A stretch of 49,841 nucleotides of DNA from Kofleriaceae bacterium (GTDB taxonomy: Bacteria > Myxococcota_A > Polyangia > Haliangiales > Haliangiaceae), in the NCBI GenBank assembly GCA_025357755.1, contig JANXOP010000082.1:1-49841 (forward strand), read 5' to 3'. Positions 23,284-30,874 of this stretch are shown here, in pieces. Every line of letters starts with the position of its first letter. Position 1 is the first letter of the stretch. A program made the translations under genes and the position numbers. Below the pieces are notes generated by a model. It was not told the DNA's origin. It ran no database searches and saw only the letters and a program-made list of their open reading frames with translations.

Positions 23284-24845
23284 CGGCGATCCGGGATGCC
23301 ATCGCCATCGAGATCGACGAAGCCATCGTTCGTCGTCGGCTTGGCGGCAGGCTTGGTTGGCGGTTTCTTGGTCGCAGCAGGCTTGGGTCGCGCGGTCGTG
23401 AAGGCATCGGAGACGGGCACCCGGGTCGGTGTCCACCGCGCGCCGTGGGCGAGGGCGCTCGTCGCGGCGATCGCCCACGATTGCAGATCATCGGCGGTGT
23501 CGAAGGCGCGGTCCGGACCGGCCGAGGTCACGCCGACGATCTGATCACCGGGTTGTTCGGTACAGGTCAGGACGAGTGGCGTGCCCCACGCATCCGCGCC
23601 GACTCCCGCGAGCGCGCTGATCGGTGGGCATGGCTCGCCAGGGTGCGCGGTCGTCCAGGTCTTGAACGCGGTCACCGCCGCGGCGAGCTGCTGCGTCGTG
23701 TCCGCGGCGCGGAGGTCGCTCGGCTCTGCCGCGGCCCGGGCCGGTAGCGACGACGCGGGTGGAACGACGGGGGCGACGGCGACAGGCTTCGCCGATTCAC
23801 TACTCGTTGTCGCGATCACGATCCCTACGATCGCGCCGATGGCAAACAAGCTCCCTACGATGACCAGGCCGCGCTTACTGCGCGGTGGCGCGGAGGTCAA
23901 CGCTGGGCGTGCGGTCATGCCCGACGCGGACGAGAGCGTGGTGGGTACGGAGCCGGCGTGGCCCGGCTGCGCGTGCTGGACCTGCGCGGCCACCGGATAG
24001 GTCGCGCGGTTGATCAGATACTCGATCGCGGCCGCGAGCTCGGTCCCGTTCGCGAAGCGGTGATCGGGATGCTTCGCGAGGCAGCGAAGCACGAGCGCAT
24101 CGAGCTCCGGCGGAATTCCGCCTGCGCGCACGGAGGGCGGCGGTGGCTGCATCTGGATGTGCATCACGATCAGCTCGCCCGTGCCTTCGGCTTCGAACGG
24201 CGCGCCACCGGTCAGCAACTTCATGAGCACGCAACCGAGCGAGTAGACATCGGAGCGCTGATCGACCTGCCCGGCCCCGCGGCATTGCTCCGGCGACATG
24301 TACATCGGCGTGCCGATCACCGCCTTGGTGTTGGTCACCGGACCGGTGTCCTGCGTGAGCTTCGCGATGCCGAAATCGAGGATCTTCGCGCGCTCGCCAC
24401 CCACGACTTCCGGATCGCGGCAGAGGAAGAGGTTGTCGGGCTTGATGTCGCGATGAACGATGCCGCGCGCGTGCGCGGCACCGAGCGAGCTCGCGACCTG
24501 GCGCATCACGCGAAGTGCGTCGACGATCGGAAAGGCACCGATCCGCGCGAGCCGGCGATCGAGGCCTTCGCCGACCAGCAGCTCCATCACGATGTACGCG
24601 CTGCCGTCCGTGTGATGACCGAAATCGAAGATCTGGACGATGCCCGGATCCGCGACCTGGGTGGCCGCACGCGCTTCGTTGAAGAAGCGCGTCACGACGT
24701 CGGGCCGAGCGTTGTACTCGGGATGCAGCACCTTCACGGCGGCCTCGCGGCCCAGCATCACGTGTTGCGCGCGATACACCGAGCCCATGCCTCCAGCACC
24801 GATCTGCTCGATGATCCGGTACGCGCCGATCTGGGTGCCGATCAC
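23280..24845 (-). CDS. Transmembrane Ser/Thr protein kinase with pseudopilin (GspG)-like outer domain
   Basis: 521 aa from GTG 24845. Kinase domain residues 9-280: GAGGMGSVY glycine loop, Lys38, HRDIKPDN (HRD 131-133), DFG 157-159, GTPMYMSPEQ. A membrane helix spans about 327-346. Outside, after a Pro/Ala linker, residues 387-457 resemble the C-terminal half of type II secretion major pseudopilins: LAAAVTAFKTWTTAHPG, DAWGTPLVLTC, then SAGPDRAFDTADDLQSWA, which matches the GspG pattern DxWGxP ... SxGPDG ... DDI. The tail ends DLDGDGIPDRR, a calcium-binding thrombospondin-3-like motif. The kinase looks catalytically complete. The outer domain could sense calcium or a secretion state. It is coupled to the TPR protein at 22291. 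Confidence 0.92.
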   Translation of the reverse strand: MIGTQIGAYRIIEQIGAGGMGSVYRAQHVMLGREAAVKVLHPEYNARPDVVTRFFNEARAATQVADPGIVQIFDFGHHTDGSAYIVMELLVGEGLDRRLARIGAFPIVDALRVMRQVASSLGAAHARGIVHRDIKPDNLFLCRDPEVVGGERAKILDFGIAKLTQDTGPVTNTKAVIGTPMYMSPEQCRGAGQVDQRSDVYSLGCVLMKLLTGGAPFEAEGTGELIVMHIQMQPPPPSVRAGGIPPELDALVLRCLAKHPDHRFANGTELAAAIEYLINRATYPVAAQVQHAQPGHAGSVPTTLSSASGMTARPALTSAPPRSKRGLVIVGSLFAIGAIVGIVIATTSSESAKPVAVAPVVPPASSLPARAAAEPSDLRAADTTQQLAAAVTAFKTWTTAHPGEPCPPISALAGVGADAWGTPLVLTCTEQPGDQIVGVTSAGPDRAFDTADDLQSWAIAATSALAHGARWTPTRVPVSDAFTTARPKPAATKKPPTKPAAKPTTNDGFVDLDGDGIPDRR

Positions 24846-25034
24846 CGACGGAGATTAACACGCGACCCGTGCGAAGAAGAAACTTGTAACAACGGTTCGC
24901 GGCGACCGAGCTATCCTATCGATGCGGCACACAGGCACGTGTCTCGCCTTGCGCGGCGTGCAGGTCCAGGTCCTGGCACTCGATCAGCCCCGGTACCGTC
25001 GCGTCGCGTAGGTTCGAGGATCAGGCAGGCCTGA

Positions 25035-25622
25035 TCAGCGGCCGAGCTTCTTCGCCAGCTCGGCTTTGACGCGCTCGAACTGCTTGCGCAGCGAGGCCGA
25101 TTTCTTCGTCAGCTCGGGTTCGCTCGCATCTTCACCGAGCAGCACGACCGCGATCTCGCTCCACGACAGGTTGCGATCGATGCGCAGCACGAGCAGCGTG
25201 CGATCATCGGGATCGAGCGCTTCCTTGGCCTCGGTATAGACCTCGTGCTGATGAGCGCCCTCGACGAGCGAGGCCGAGAACATCTCGGTCGCGGCCTGCT
25301 GGATCGAGGGGAACGACGACACGAGTTGCTCGCGCTGATGGCGCGGCAGCGTGCGGATGTAGATCGCAGAGTGGCGAGCGAGCATGTAGCACCACGTGCG
25401 CGTCGAGCACCGGCCATCGAAGTGCGCGAGCGACTTCCAGAGCTGCTCGGACATCCGCGAGAACGCCTCTTGCGCGTCGGCGTCGCTGGCGAGCTGCGAG
25501 CGAAGATAGCGCGCGAGCTCGTCGCCATACTCGCGCAAGATCTTCTCGGTCGCGCGATCTGCCTGACCTCGCGCGACGTACGCGCGGACCTTCGCATCGA
25601 GCTCGTCGGTGTCCATGGTCAA
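25035..25622 (-). CDS. ECF-like sigma-70 family RNA polymerase sigma factor
   Basis: 195 aa from ATG 25622, overlapping the stop of the kinase gene by ATGA. Region 2 spans about 30-95 (LASDADAQEAFSRMSEQLWK, HFDGRCSTRTWCYMLARHSA, the latter being the region 2.3-2.4 promoter-melting segment). Region 4 spans about 135-195 (LDPDDRTLLVLRIDRNLSWS, EIAVVLL). The usual acidic D-A-E-D motif of region 2.2 is altered to DADAQEAF. No anti-sigma gene is adjacent. Instead the only coupled gene encodes a Ser/Thr kinase, so control by phosphorylation is likely. Kinase-linked ECF groups of this kind (for example EcfP-PknT in Vibrio) are established elsewhere. Target promoters are unknown. Confidence 0.87.
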   Translation of the reverse strand: MTMDTDELDAKVRAYVARGQADRATEKILREYGDELARYLRSQLASDADAQEAFSRMSEQLWKSLAHFDGRCSTRTWCYMLARHSAIYIRTLPRHQREQLVSSFPSIQQAATEMFSASLVEGAHQHEVYTEAKEALDPDDRTLLVLRIDRNLSWSEIAVVLLGEDASEPELTKKSASLRKQFERVKAELAKKLGR

Positions 25623-27001
25623 TGCGGATCGCTGGGCTGGGTGGGAATCAGCTCGAGATCAGGCAACCCGGCATCGGGTCTCGCGGGTGGATGACCCTTC
25701 GGCGTCGGGCGAAGCGCCGGTGGCGCAGCATCGGACGACGGAGCGACGACCGGCGCCGCCGCAGCATCGATCACGGGTGCCACGATCGGCACGGGTGCCA
25801 CGATCGGCACGGGTGCAACGATCGGTGCCACGATCGCTGCCCCGTCGCGCGGCCCGGGGGTGACCGCGTGCGAACGCATCGCGAGCGCACCGAGGCCCCC
25901 GGCGCCGAGACCCACGACGATCGCCCCCGCGGCCAGCGGCCACATCGATCGCTTCTTCGCGGGCTTCACGGGAAGTGGCGGCGGCGTGGCCAGGAGGGCG
26001 TTCGAGCCTCCTTCGACGACGGCCAGGAGCGCTTCCTTCACGAGCGCCGCACTCGCGGGGCGCTCGACTGGATCTTTCGCGAGACACCGCATGACGAGGC
26101 TCGCGAGCGAACGCGGCACATCGTCGGGAAGCGGCGGTACTTGCTCGTGAAGATGCGCGCTCAACACCGCGTTCGTCGCGGGGTTGCGATCGAAGGGAGG
26201 GTGGCCCGTGATCATCTGATACAGCAGGCACCCGAGCGCGTAGAGATCGGCGCGCTGATCGACCTCCCGACCGAGGATCTGCTCGGGTGGCATGTACTGT
26301 GGGGTTCCCAGCAGCGCGTCGGTACCGGTGATACCGGTCTCTTCGGCCGTGAAGCTCTTCGCGAGTCCGAAGTCGAGGACCTTCACGCGATCGCCATCGA
26401 GGAGCATCACGTTGTGCGGTTTGAGATCGCGATGAACGATGCCTTCGCGATGAGCGGCGGCGAGCGCGTCGCAGATCTGCGAGCCGATCCGGATCGTGCG
26501 CGAGAGGGGAAGACGCTGACGGCGCTGGAGCTCGTCGACGAGCGGCTTGCCGGTCGAGAGCTCCATCACGATGTACAGCACGCCGTCGTCGGCTTGCCCG
26601 AAATCGAAGACCGACACGATCGCGGGGTGCTGCAGCCGACTCGAGAGCCTCGCCTCGCGCAGAAACCGCTTCGCGACCGCGCGGATCGTCGCGAGCTTTG
26701 GATGGATCACCTTGATCGCGACCTCGCGGTCAACCGAGAGCTGCCAGCCGCGGTACACGGTGCCCATGCCACCGTTGCCGAGCACGCCACGGACCTCGTA
26801 GCGATGGTCGAAGATCCGGCCGATCAGTGAATCGGCCTTTGCGACGAGCTTGACCAGCCGGCTGCCGTCCGTCGGGCAGAACAGCTCGTCGATACCATAC
26901 GAGCGATTGCACGCCGGGCAGTACGCCTCGTCGCCGTCGACGGACGTCGCCTCCGGCGCCTCTGGCGCGGAGATCATCGTGGGTTCGAACGGGCTCGTCA
27001 C
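25619..27001 (-). CDS. Transmembrane Ser/Thr kinase with N-terminal zinc-ribbon-like motif, coupled to sigma factor
   Basis: 460 aa from GTG 27001, overlapping the stop of the upstream lipoprotein gene (GTGA). Residues 28-45 hold CPAC then FCPTDG, a CxxC...CxxD zinc-ribbon-like motif shared with the kinase at 35858-37774. Kinase domain 69-330: GNGGMGTVY, Lys97, HRDLKPHN (HRD 190-192), DFG 210-212, GTPQYMPPEQ. A membrane helix lies at 354-375, then a Pro-rich tail containing PVPIVA repeats and a short C-terminus without a clear sensor domain. All catalytic residues are present. The gene overlaps the sigma factor start by four bases, so the sigma factor is its probable substrate. Its activating signal is unknown. 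Confidence 0.93.
   Translation of the reverse strand: MTSPFEPTMISAPEAPEATSVDGDEAYCPACNRSYGIDELFCPTDGSRLVKLVAKADSLIGRIFDHRYEVRGVLGNGGMGTVYRGWQLSVDREVAIKVIHPKLATIRAVAKRFLREARLSSRLQHPAIVSVFDFGQADDGVLYIVMELSTGKPLVDELQRRQRLPLSRTIRIGSQICDALAAAHREGIVHRDLKPHNVMLLDGDRVKVLDFGLAKSFTAEETGITGTDALLGTPQYMPPEQILGREVDQRADLYALGCLLYQMITGHPPFDRNPATNAVLSAHLHEQVPPLPDDVPRSLASLVMRCLAKDPVERPASAALVKEALLAVVEGGSNALLATPPPLPVKPAKKRSMWPLAAGAIVVGLGAGGLGALAMRSHAVTPGPRDGAAIVAPIVAPVPIVAPVPIVAPVIDAAAAPVVAPSSDAAPPALRPTPKGHPPARPDAGLPDLELIPTQPSDPH
25773..25826 (-). repeat. Three 18-bp in-frame tandem repeats in kinase tail
   Basis: Three consecutive copies of an 18-bp unit (ACGGGTGCCACGATCGGC on the plus strand, the third with two changes) encode the PVPIVA repeats of the kinase's Pro-rich periplasmic tail. 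The units keep frame, so copy number could vary between strains. Confidence 0.85.
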
Positions 27002-28104
27002 TGCGGCGTGATCGTGATGGTCTCACCGGCGACGAGACCGTCGGGAAAGAATAGCAGGAAGCGCGTACCGAGCTCGCGCTGGGGCACGCCGACGGTGGTG
27101 CCGAGGTCGGGGGTGCGGGTGATGGTCGCGTGATCGGTCGCTCCCAGATCGACCGAGATCGCCCAGCCCGGCGCGATCCTCGTTGGCGTCCGAATCTCGA
27201 ACGCGCCCGTGCGAACGCCCGAGTCGCGATAGATGCCGTCGTGATCGGTGAACGGGTACGTGGTGCCAGCGATCTCGATCGGTGCATCGTAGAGAGGCTG
27301 CATGATCTGAGCGCAGGTCTGCCCAGCGCTGCCGAGGTTGATCGCCGAGGTCATCGAATGCGTGTCGGTGGACAGCGAGGTCGCACCCGCGACCCAATGG
27401 AGGACATGCGCTGAAGTCGCGCCGAGCTGGAACTCCGTGCTCGTACTGCCCCCGCCGGCGAACGAAACCGCGATGCCGTGATCGCCGTACATGGAGCATG
27501 CCTGGGTCGCGCCAGCGGTGACCGGGTTGCCATCGGTCAGGACCTGCGATGCGCCGGTCCCCGCGAAGGCCCAGAAGGTCGAGACAGCGAAGTTCTGCTG
27601 CGTCGTCGCACAGCCGCAACTCGGCGAGGCCGAGAGCGCTAGCGTCGTCGCCTGGACACCTAGATCCTCGCGCACGATCCGGCCGCTCGGAAAGATCGTG
27701 AAGTCGGTGGCGCCACCGAGCTGAGTCGCGGCCGGGCAGCTGTACGCCGAGGCGTACGTGACGTGAGCCTTCACGATCGCGGGCCCCGCATTCTCGATCA
27801 GGAGCTCCGAGGTGGTCGCGCTCGCGGCGCCGTCGAGCGTGATCGCCGGTGCCGCCGAGACACCGACGAGGCTCGCCGCCGCGCAACCCGGATCGCGCCC
27901 GAGCAACTCGACGCCGGCCGCGTTGTAGAGATGGTCCGGTAGCTTCACGCCGATCGCCGGGAACGCGAGCTCGAACGTAGCGCTCTTGACGTGCGTGCCA
28001 TCGCCATCGGTCGTGACCGCGAGCGATGGACCCGCGAACGATGCAGGCGTCGGCACATCCGCACACGCGACGAGCACCGTGCAGACAAGGACGACCCTCG
28101 GCAT
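26998..28104 (-). CDS. Predicted lipoprotein, beta-rich, of unknown function
   Basis: 368 aa from ATG 28104. The short signal ends in a lipobox LVAC (CTVLVACADVP). Upstream in-frame codons are shadow. The mature protein is rich in Ala, Thr and Gly with many predicted strands, and contains VELLGRDPGCAAASLVG, SPSCGCATTQQNF and TDHDGIYRDSGVRTGAFEI. The conserved-looking Cys pairs suggest disulfides outside the cytoplasm. I do not recognise the family. Its stop overlaps the start of the kinase gene (GTGA), so it heads a lipoprotein-kinase-sigma operon and may provide the outer signal for that kinase. It starts only 25 bp from the divergent GTG at 28130. Confidence 0.75.
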   Translation of the reverse strand: MPRVVLVCTVLVACADVPTPASFAGPSLAVTTDGDGTHVKSATFELAFPAIGVKLPDHLYNAAGVELLGRDPGCAAASLVGVSAAPAITLDGAASATTSELLIENAGPAIVKAHVTYASAYSCPAATQLGGATDFTIFPSGRIVREDLGVQATTLALSASPSCGCATTQQNFAVSTFWAFAGTGASQVLTDGNPVTAGATQACSMYGDHGIAVSFAGGGSTSTEFQLGATSAHVLHWVAGATSLSTDTHSMTSAINLGSAGQTCAQIMQPLYDAPIEIAGTTYPFTDHDGIYRDSGVRTGAFEIRTPTRIAPGWAISVDLGATDHATITRTPDLGTTVGVPQRELGTRFLLFFPDGLVAGETITITPQ

Positions 28105-28129
28105 CGCGGGAGAGTATACGTGGTAGTTT

Positions 28130-29092
28130 GTGCGCGTGAAACGCAGCGTGATCGCTGTTGCGTTGTGCGCCCTGAGTGCACGCGTCTTCGCGGATCCAGC
28201 GACGGCCGACACGCTCGCAGCCGAGGCCGAAGCGTTCGCGAAGGTTGGCAAGTTCAGCGAGGCCGCCGAGCGCTTTCGCGACGCGTGGCGCAACGACAAG
28301 CTGCGCCCGACCTTGCTGTGCAATGTCGGTATCTCCTACTACAAGGCCAAGGATCTGGTGCGCGCGCACCTGTTGCTCGGCCAGTGCCTCGAGCAGAGCG
28401 CGCTCGATCCCAAGACGGCGGATGGTGTACGCAAGGCCCTTGCATCGGTGGAGGCGGTGCTCCGCTCCGGAGGCAACTCCCCGGTGCGCGTCCTGAGCGA
28501 TCCTTCGGCGACGTCGATCGCGATCCTCGAGCTCGGCAACGATGAAGCGTTCGTCGGCTCGCGGGTGGTGTGGTTGCCTTTTGGCACGTATCACGTGCGG
28601 GCGCACGCCGAGGGCTACATCGACCAGATCCAGACGATCGCGCCGAAGGCGCCGGACCCGATGACCGTGACGATCACACTCGAACGTGTGAAAGGCGAGC
28701 CGAGCCCGAACCCGAGCGCGAGCCCGAGCACGATCGCGGCGAAACCGATCGTCGCCGTCGTGCCCGAGCGCGGGCGCCCGTCGCGGCCGGGTATCGCGCT
28801 GCCGATCGCGACGAGTGTCGTGACCGCGGCCGCCGTCGTGCTCGCGGTGGTCGCGCGCGACCAAGCCGGCAGCAAGGCCGAGCGCGCAGCCACGGCGCTC
28901 GATCCGGCTACCTTCCAGGATGACAAGCAGACGGTCGGAACCTGGAACGCCACGTTCGTCCTCGGTACGAGCGCGGCGGTCGTCGGGGCGGTCGCATCGG
29001 TGTTGCTGTGGCACCGCGCGCTCGCCGCGCCGCCGCTCGAGGTCCAGGCTACGACGACCCGCTTCTCGCTCGGTTACACCGCGCGATTTTAG
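28130..29092 (+). CDS. Periplasmic TPR/PEGA-like protein with two membrane segments
   Basis: 320 aa from GTG 28130 (GTG 28136 is equally possible). A signal peptide (KRSVIAVALCALSARVFA) leads to TPR-like helices (EAFAKVGKFSEAAERFRDAW, LLCNVGISYYKAKDLVRAHL), a PEGA-like strand region (VWLPFGTYHVRAHAEGYID) and a Pro/Ser linker (PSPNPSASPS). Then come two hydrophobic helices (GIALPIATSVVTAAAVVLAV and FVLGTSAAVVGAVASVLLW). The plan matches the protein at 22291-23283, so the two look like distant paralogues, each lying next to a kinase operon. The 25-bp gap to the divergent lipoprotein gene means their promoters must overlap each other's leaders. Function unknown, presumably envelope signalling or scaffolding. 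Confidence 0.8.
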   Translation: MRVKRSVIAVALCALSARVFADPATADTLAAEAEAFAKVGKFSEAAERFRDAWRNDKLRPTLLCNVGISYYKAKDLVRAHLLLGQCLEQSALDPKTADGVRKALASVEAVLRSGGNSPVRVLSDPSATSIAILELGNDEAFVGSRVVWLPFGTYHVRAHAEGYIDQIQTIAPKAPDPMTVTITLERVKGEPSPNPSASPSTIAAKPIVAVVPERGRPSRPGIALPIATSVVTAAAVVLAVVARDQAGSKAERAATALDPATFQDDKQTVGTWNATFVLGTSAAVVGAVASVLLWHRALAAPPLEVQATTTRFSLGYTARF

Positions 29093-29115
29093 GGCTCGCG
29101 TGAGATTGTCGAGCC

Positions 29116-29646
29116 ATGAAGATGGCCGACTTGATGTGCGTCGAGCTGAGCGTCGCGGTCGCGTGCAGCAACTGTCAGGCGCGCGTGCCCGTCAACGGTC
29201 CGCGCGAAGTCTCGCGCTGCGCCGAGTGCGATACCGATACGCCCCTGACCGGCCCGTTGCGCTGGAGAGAGCTCCTCCTGGTCCGCAGCCCCGGCATCGA
29301 CGTGTTCAAGGTGATGGCGCCGCTCAAGGACGGCGTCGTCGAAAAAGGCGAGCACCTGACCGCGACGCGCGGCTGGCCGACCTGCGTGTGCGGGCGCAAG
29401 TTCGAGGGCGTGAAGCTCGCGGGCGCGTTCGCGAACTTGAGTGACGCGATCGAGTGCCCGAAGTGCACCAAGGCGCTGAGCATCTTGCGGCCGCCCGCGT
29501 CGTTTCGTGCCGATACGAAATCGGTCGTCGCGGTCGTCGGCGCCGAGGTCGTCCCCGATGGTCCGCCGAAGCCGCACCTCCCGCGCCAAGCGGCGGGCAA
29601 GGATCGCGGTCCGTGGTGGGCGATGTTCGATCGCAGCCTCGCCTGA
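29116..29646 (+). CDS. Cytoplasmic zinc-ribbon-like protein of unknown function
   Basis: 176 aa, starting 23 bp after the preceding gene. Several cysteine pairs suggest two metal-binding modules: CSNC then CAEC in the first 45 residues, and CVCG with CPKC around residues 93-118. Between them is a strand-rich region (LRWRELLLVRSPGIDVFKVM). There is no signal peptide. The C-terminus (LPRQAAGKDRGPWWAMFDRS) ends in a tryptophan-rich motif of unknown meaning. I do not recognise the family. The CxxC spacing resembles the rubredoxin-like zinc ribbons of regulatory proteins. Its stop directly abuts the stop of the convergent ribonuclease D gene. Confidence 0.7.
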   Translation: MKMADLMCVELSVAVACSNCQARVPVNGPREVSRCAECDTDTPLTGPLRWRELLLVRSPGIDVFKVMAPLKDGVVEKGEHLTATRGWPTCVCGRKFEGVKLAGAFANLSDAIECPKCTKALSILRPPASFRADTKSVVAVVGAEVVPDGPPKPHLPRQAAGKDRGPWWAMFDRSLA

Positions 29647-30774
29647 CTACGCGCACGCGGCGAGGAGCGCCGGGCCCCACTCGGTCACGCGCCATCCGCG
29701 AATCCCCTCGACGGCGGCGAGCTCGGCAAGGGACTGTGGTCCCGCAAGCGCGAGCCGATCGAGCACGCGCTGCGACATCACGATCGAAGGATCGAGCTTC
29801 GAGAGTGCTGCTTGCGCCGTGCGCCAGCTCCGCAAGGCCTCGGTGCGCTTGCGTGCCGCTGCGGACAGCGGCGGGTGCGAAGGGCTCGATCCTCGACGAG
29901 GCAGATCCGCCTCGGGCAGCTCGAGCCCGCGCACGATCGCATCGAATACGACGTCGGCTTCACGCGCCTGGCGCGGATACGAGGCGAACGCATCCTCGAC
30001 ATCCTCGATCGTCGGCGCTTCGATCTCGGCGAGTGCGAGCAGCACCTCGGGACCGACGATCTTGAACGGTGGCCGATCGGCAGCGGCCGCGCGTTGCTCG
30101 CGCCACTGATAGATCTCGCGCAGCACGGCTTGCTGGCGACGCGACAGCTTCGCCGACCCTTTGATCCGACGAAAGTCCTCGGGGCCGCGCTTCTTCTCGG
30201 CGGGTGGTAGCGAGGCGAGGGCCTCGAACTCTTCGCGCGCCCACTCCGTGCGACCAGCCTCGGCGAGGCGCATGGTGAGATTCGTTGCGAGCGCGAACAG
30301 ATGCTCGACATCGGCCAGCGCGTACGCCTCCTGCTTCGGGGTCAGCGGGCGCTTCGACCAGTCGTCTTTCTGGCTGCCCTTGCTGAGCTCGATGCCGAGC
30401 TCGTTGCGCACGAGGGCTTGCAGCCCGAGCTCGGTATCGCCAAGCAGGCGCGCCGCGATCGAGGTATCGAACATGGTGCGAAACGAGAACCCGAAATCGC
30501 GTCGCATCGCGGTGACGTCGTTGTCACCGCCGTGGACCACCTTGAGGATCTTCGCATTTGCCATGAGCGGCGCGAGCGGCGACAGATCGGGAAGCGCGAT
30601 CGGATCGATCAGACACGATCCGCCGTCGAGGGCCTTCAACTGGATCAGGCAGATCTTGTCCGTGTAGTGATGCAAGCTGTCGCCTTCGGTATCGATGCCG
30701 ACGGCACGGCAAGCCACCAGTTCTTCGACGAGAACGACGAGCTCTGCCTTGGTACGGATCCAGCGGACGGCCAC
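29647..30774 (-). CDS. rnd: Ribonuclease D
   Basis: 375 aa. This 3'-5' exoribonuclease trims tRNA precursors and other structured RNAs in the cytoplasm. The DEDDy exonuclease domain is complete: GIDTEGDSLHHYTDK (first Asp and Glu), VVHGGDNDVTAMRRDFG (second Asp), and YALADVEHLFAL with the Tyr and final Asp. An HRDC domain follows (SRRQQAVLREIYQWREQRA), and the last 80 residues form a second helical segment that fits the HRDC tandem of RNase D. Length and order match the E. coli enzyme. It is convergent with the zinc-ribbon gene, with the two stop codons adjoining (TGACTA), so no terminator fits between them. About 100 bp separates it from the divergent gene at 30875. Confidence 0.93.
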   Translation of the reverse strand: MAVRWIRTKAELVVLVEELVACRAVGIDTEGDSLHHYTDKICLIQLKALDGGSCLIDPIALPDLSPLAPLMANAKILKVVHGGDNDVTAMRRDFGFSFRTMFDTSIAARLLGDTELGLQALVRNELGIELSKGSQKDDWSKRPLTPKQEAYALADVEHLFALATNLTMRLAEAGRTEWAREEFEALASLPPAEKKRGPEDFRRIKGSAKLSRRQQAVLREIYQWREQRAAAADRPPFKIVGPEVLLALAEIEAPTIEDVEDAFASYPRQAREADVVFDAIVRGLELPEADLPRRGSSPSHPPLSAAARKRTEALRSWRTAQAALSKLDPSIVMSQRVLDRLALAGPQSLAELAAVEGIRGWRVTEWGPALLAACA

Positions 30775-30874
30775 GCCGTACCATAGCAGTCGCGAACGTT
30801 AGCTCAATCACAGGCCGCCTCGATCCGCGGGGGAGCTGCGGTGAGGGATTCGAAGAACGTGGTAAGGGACGAGG

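Noticed and set aside
27023-29014. 663-codon minus-strand frame and similar long frames (12306-13493, 44063-45628, 7236-8237)
   Set aside because: They lie antisense or out of frame to clear genes and are Arg/Asp-rich, as expected from GC-rich codon bias.
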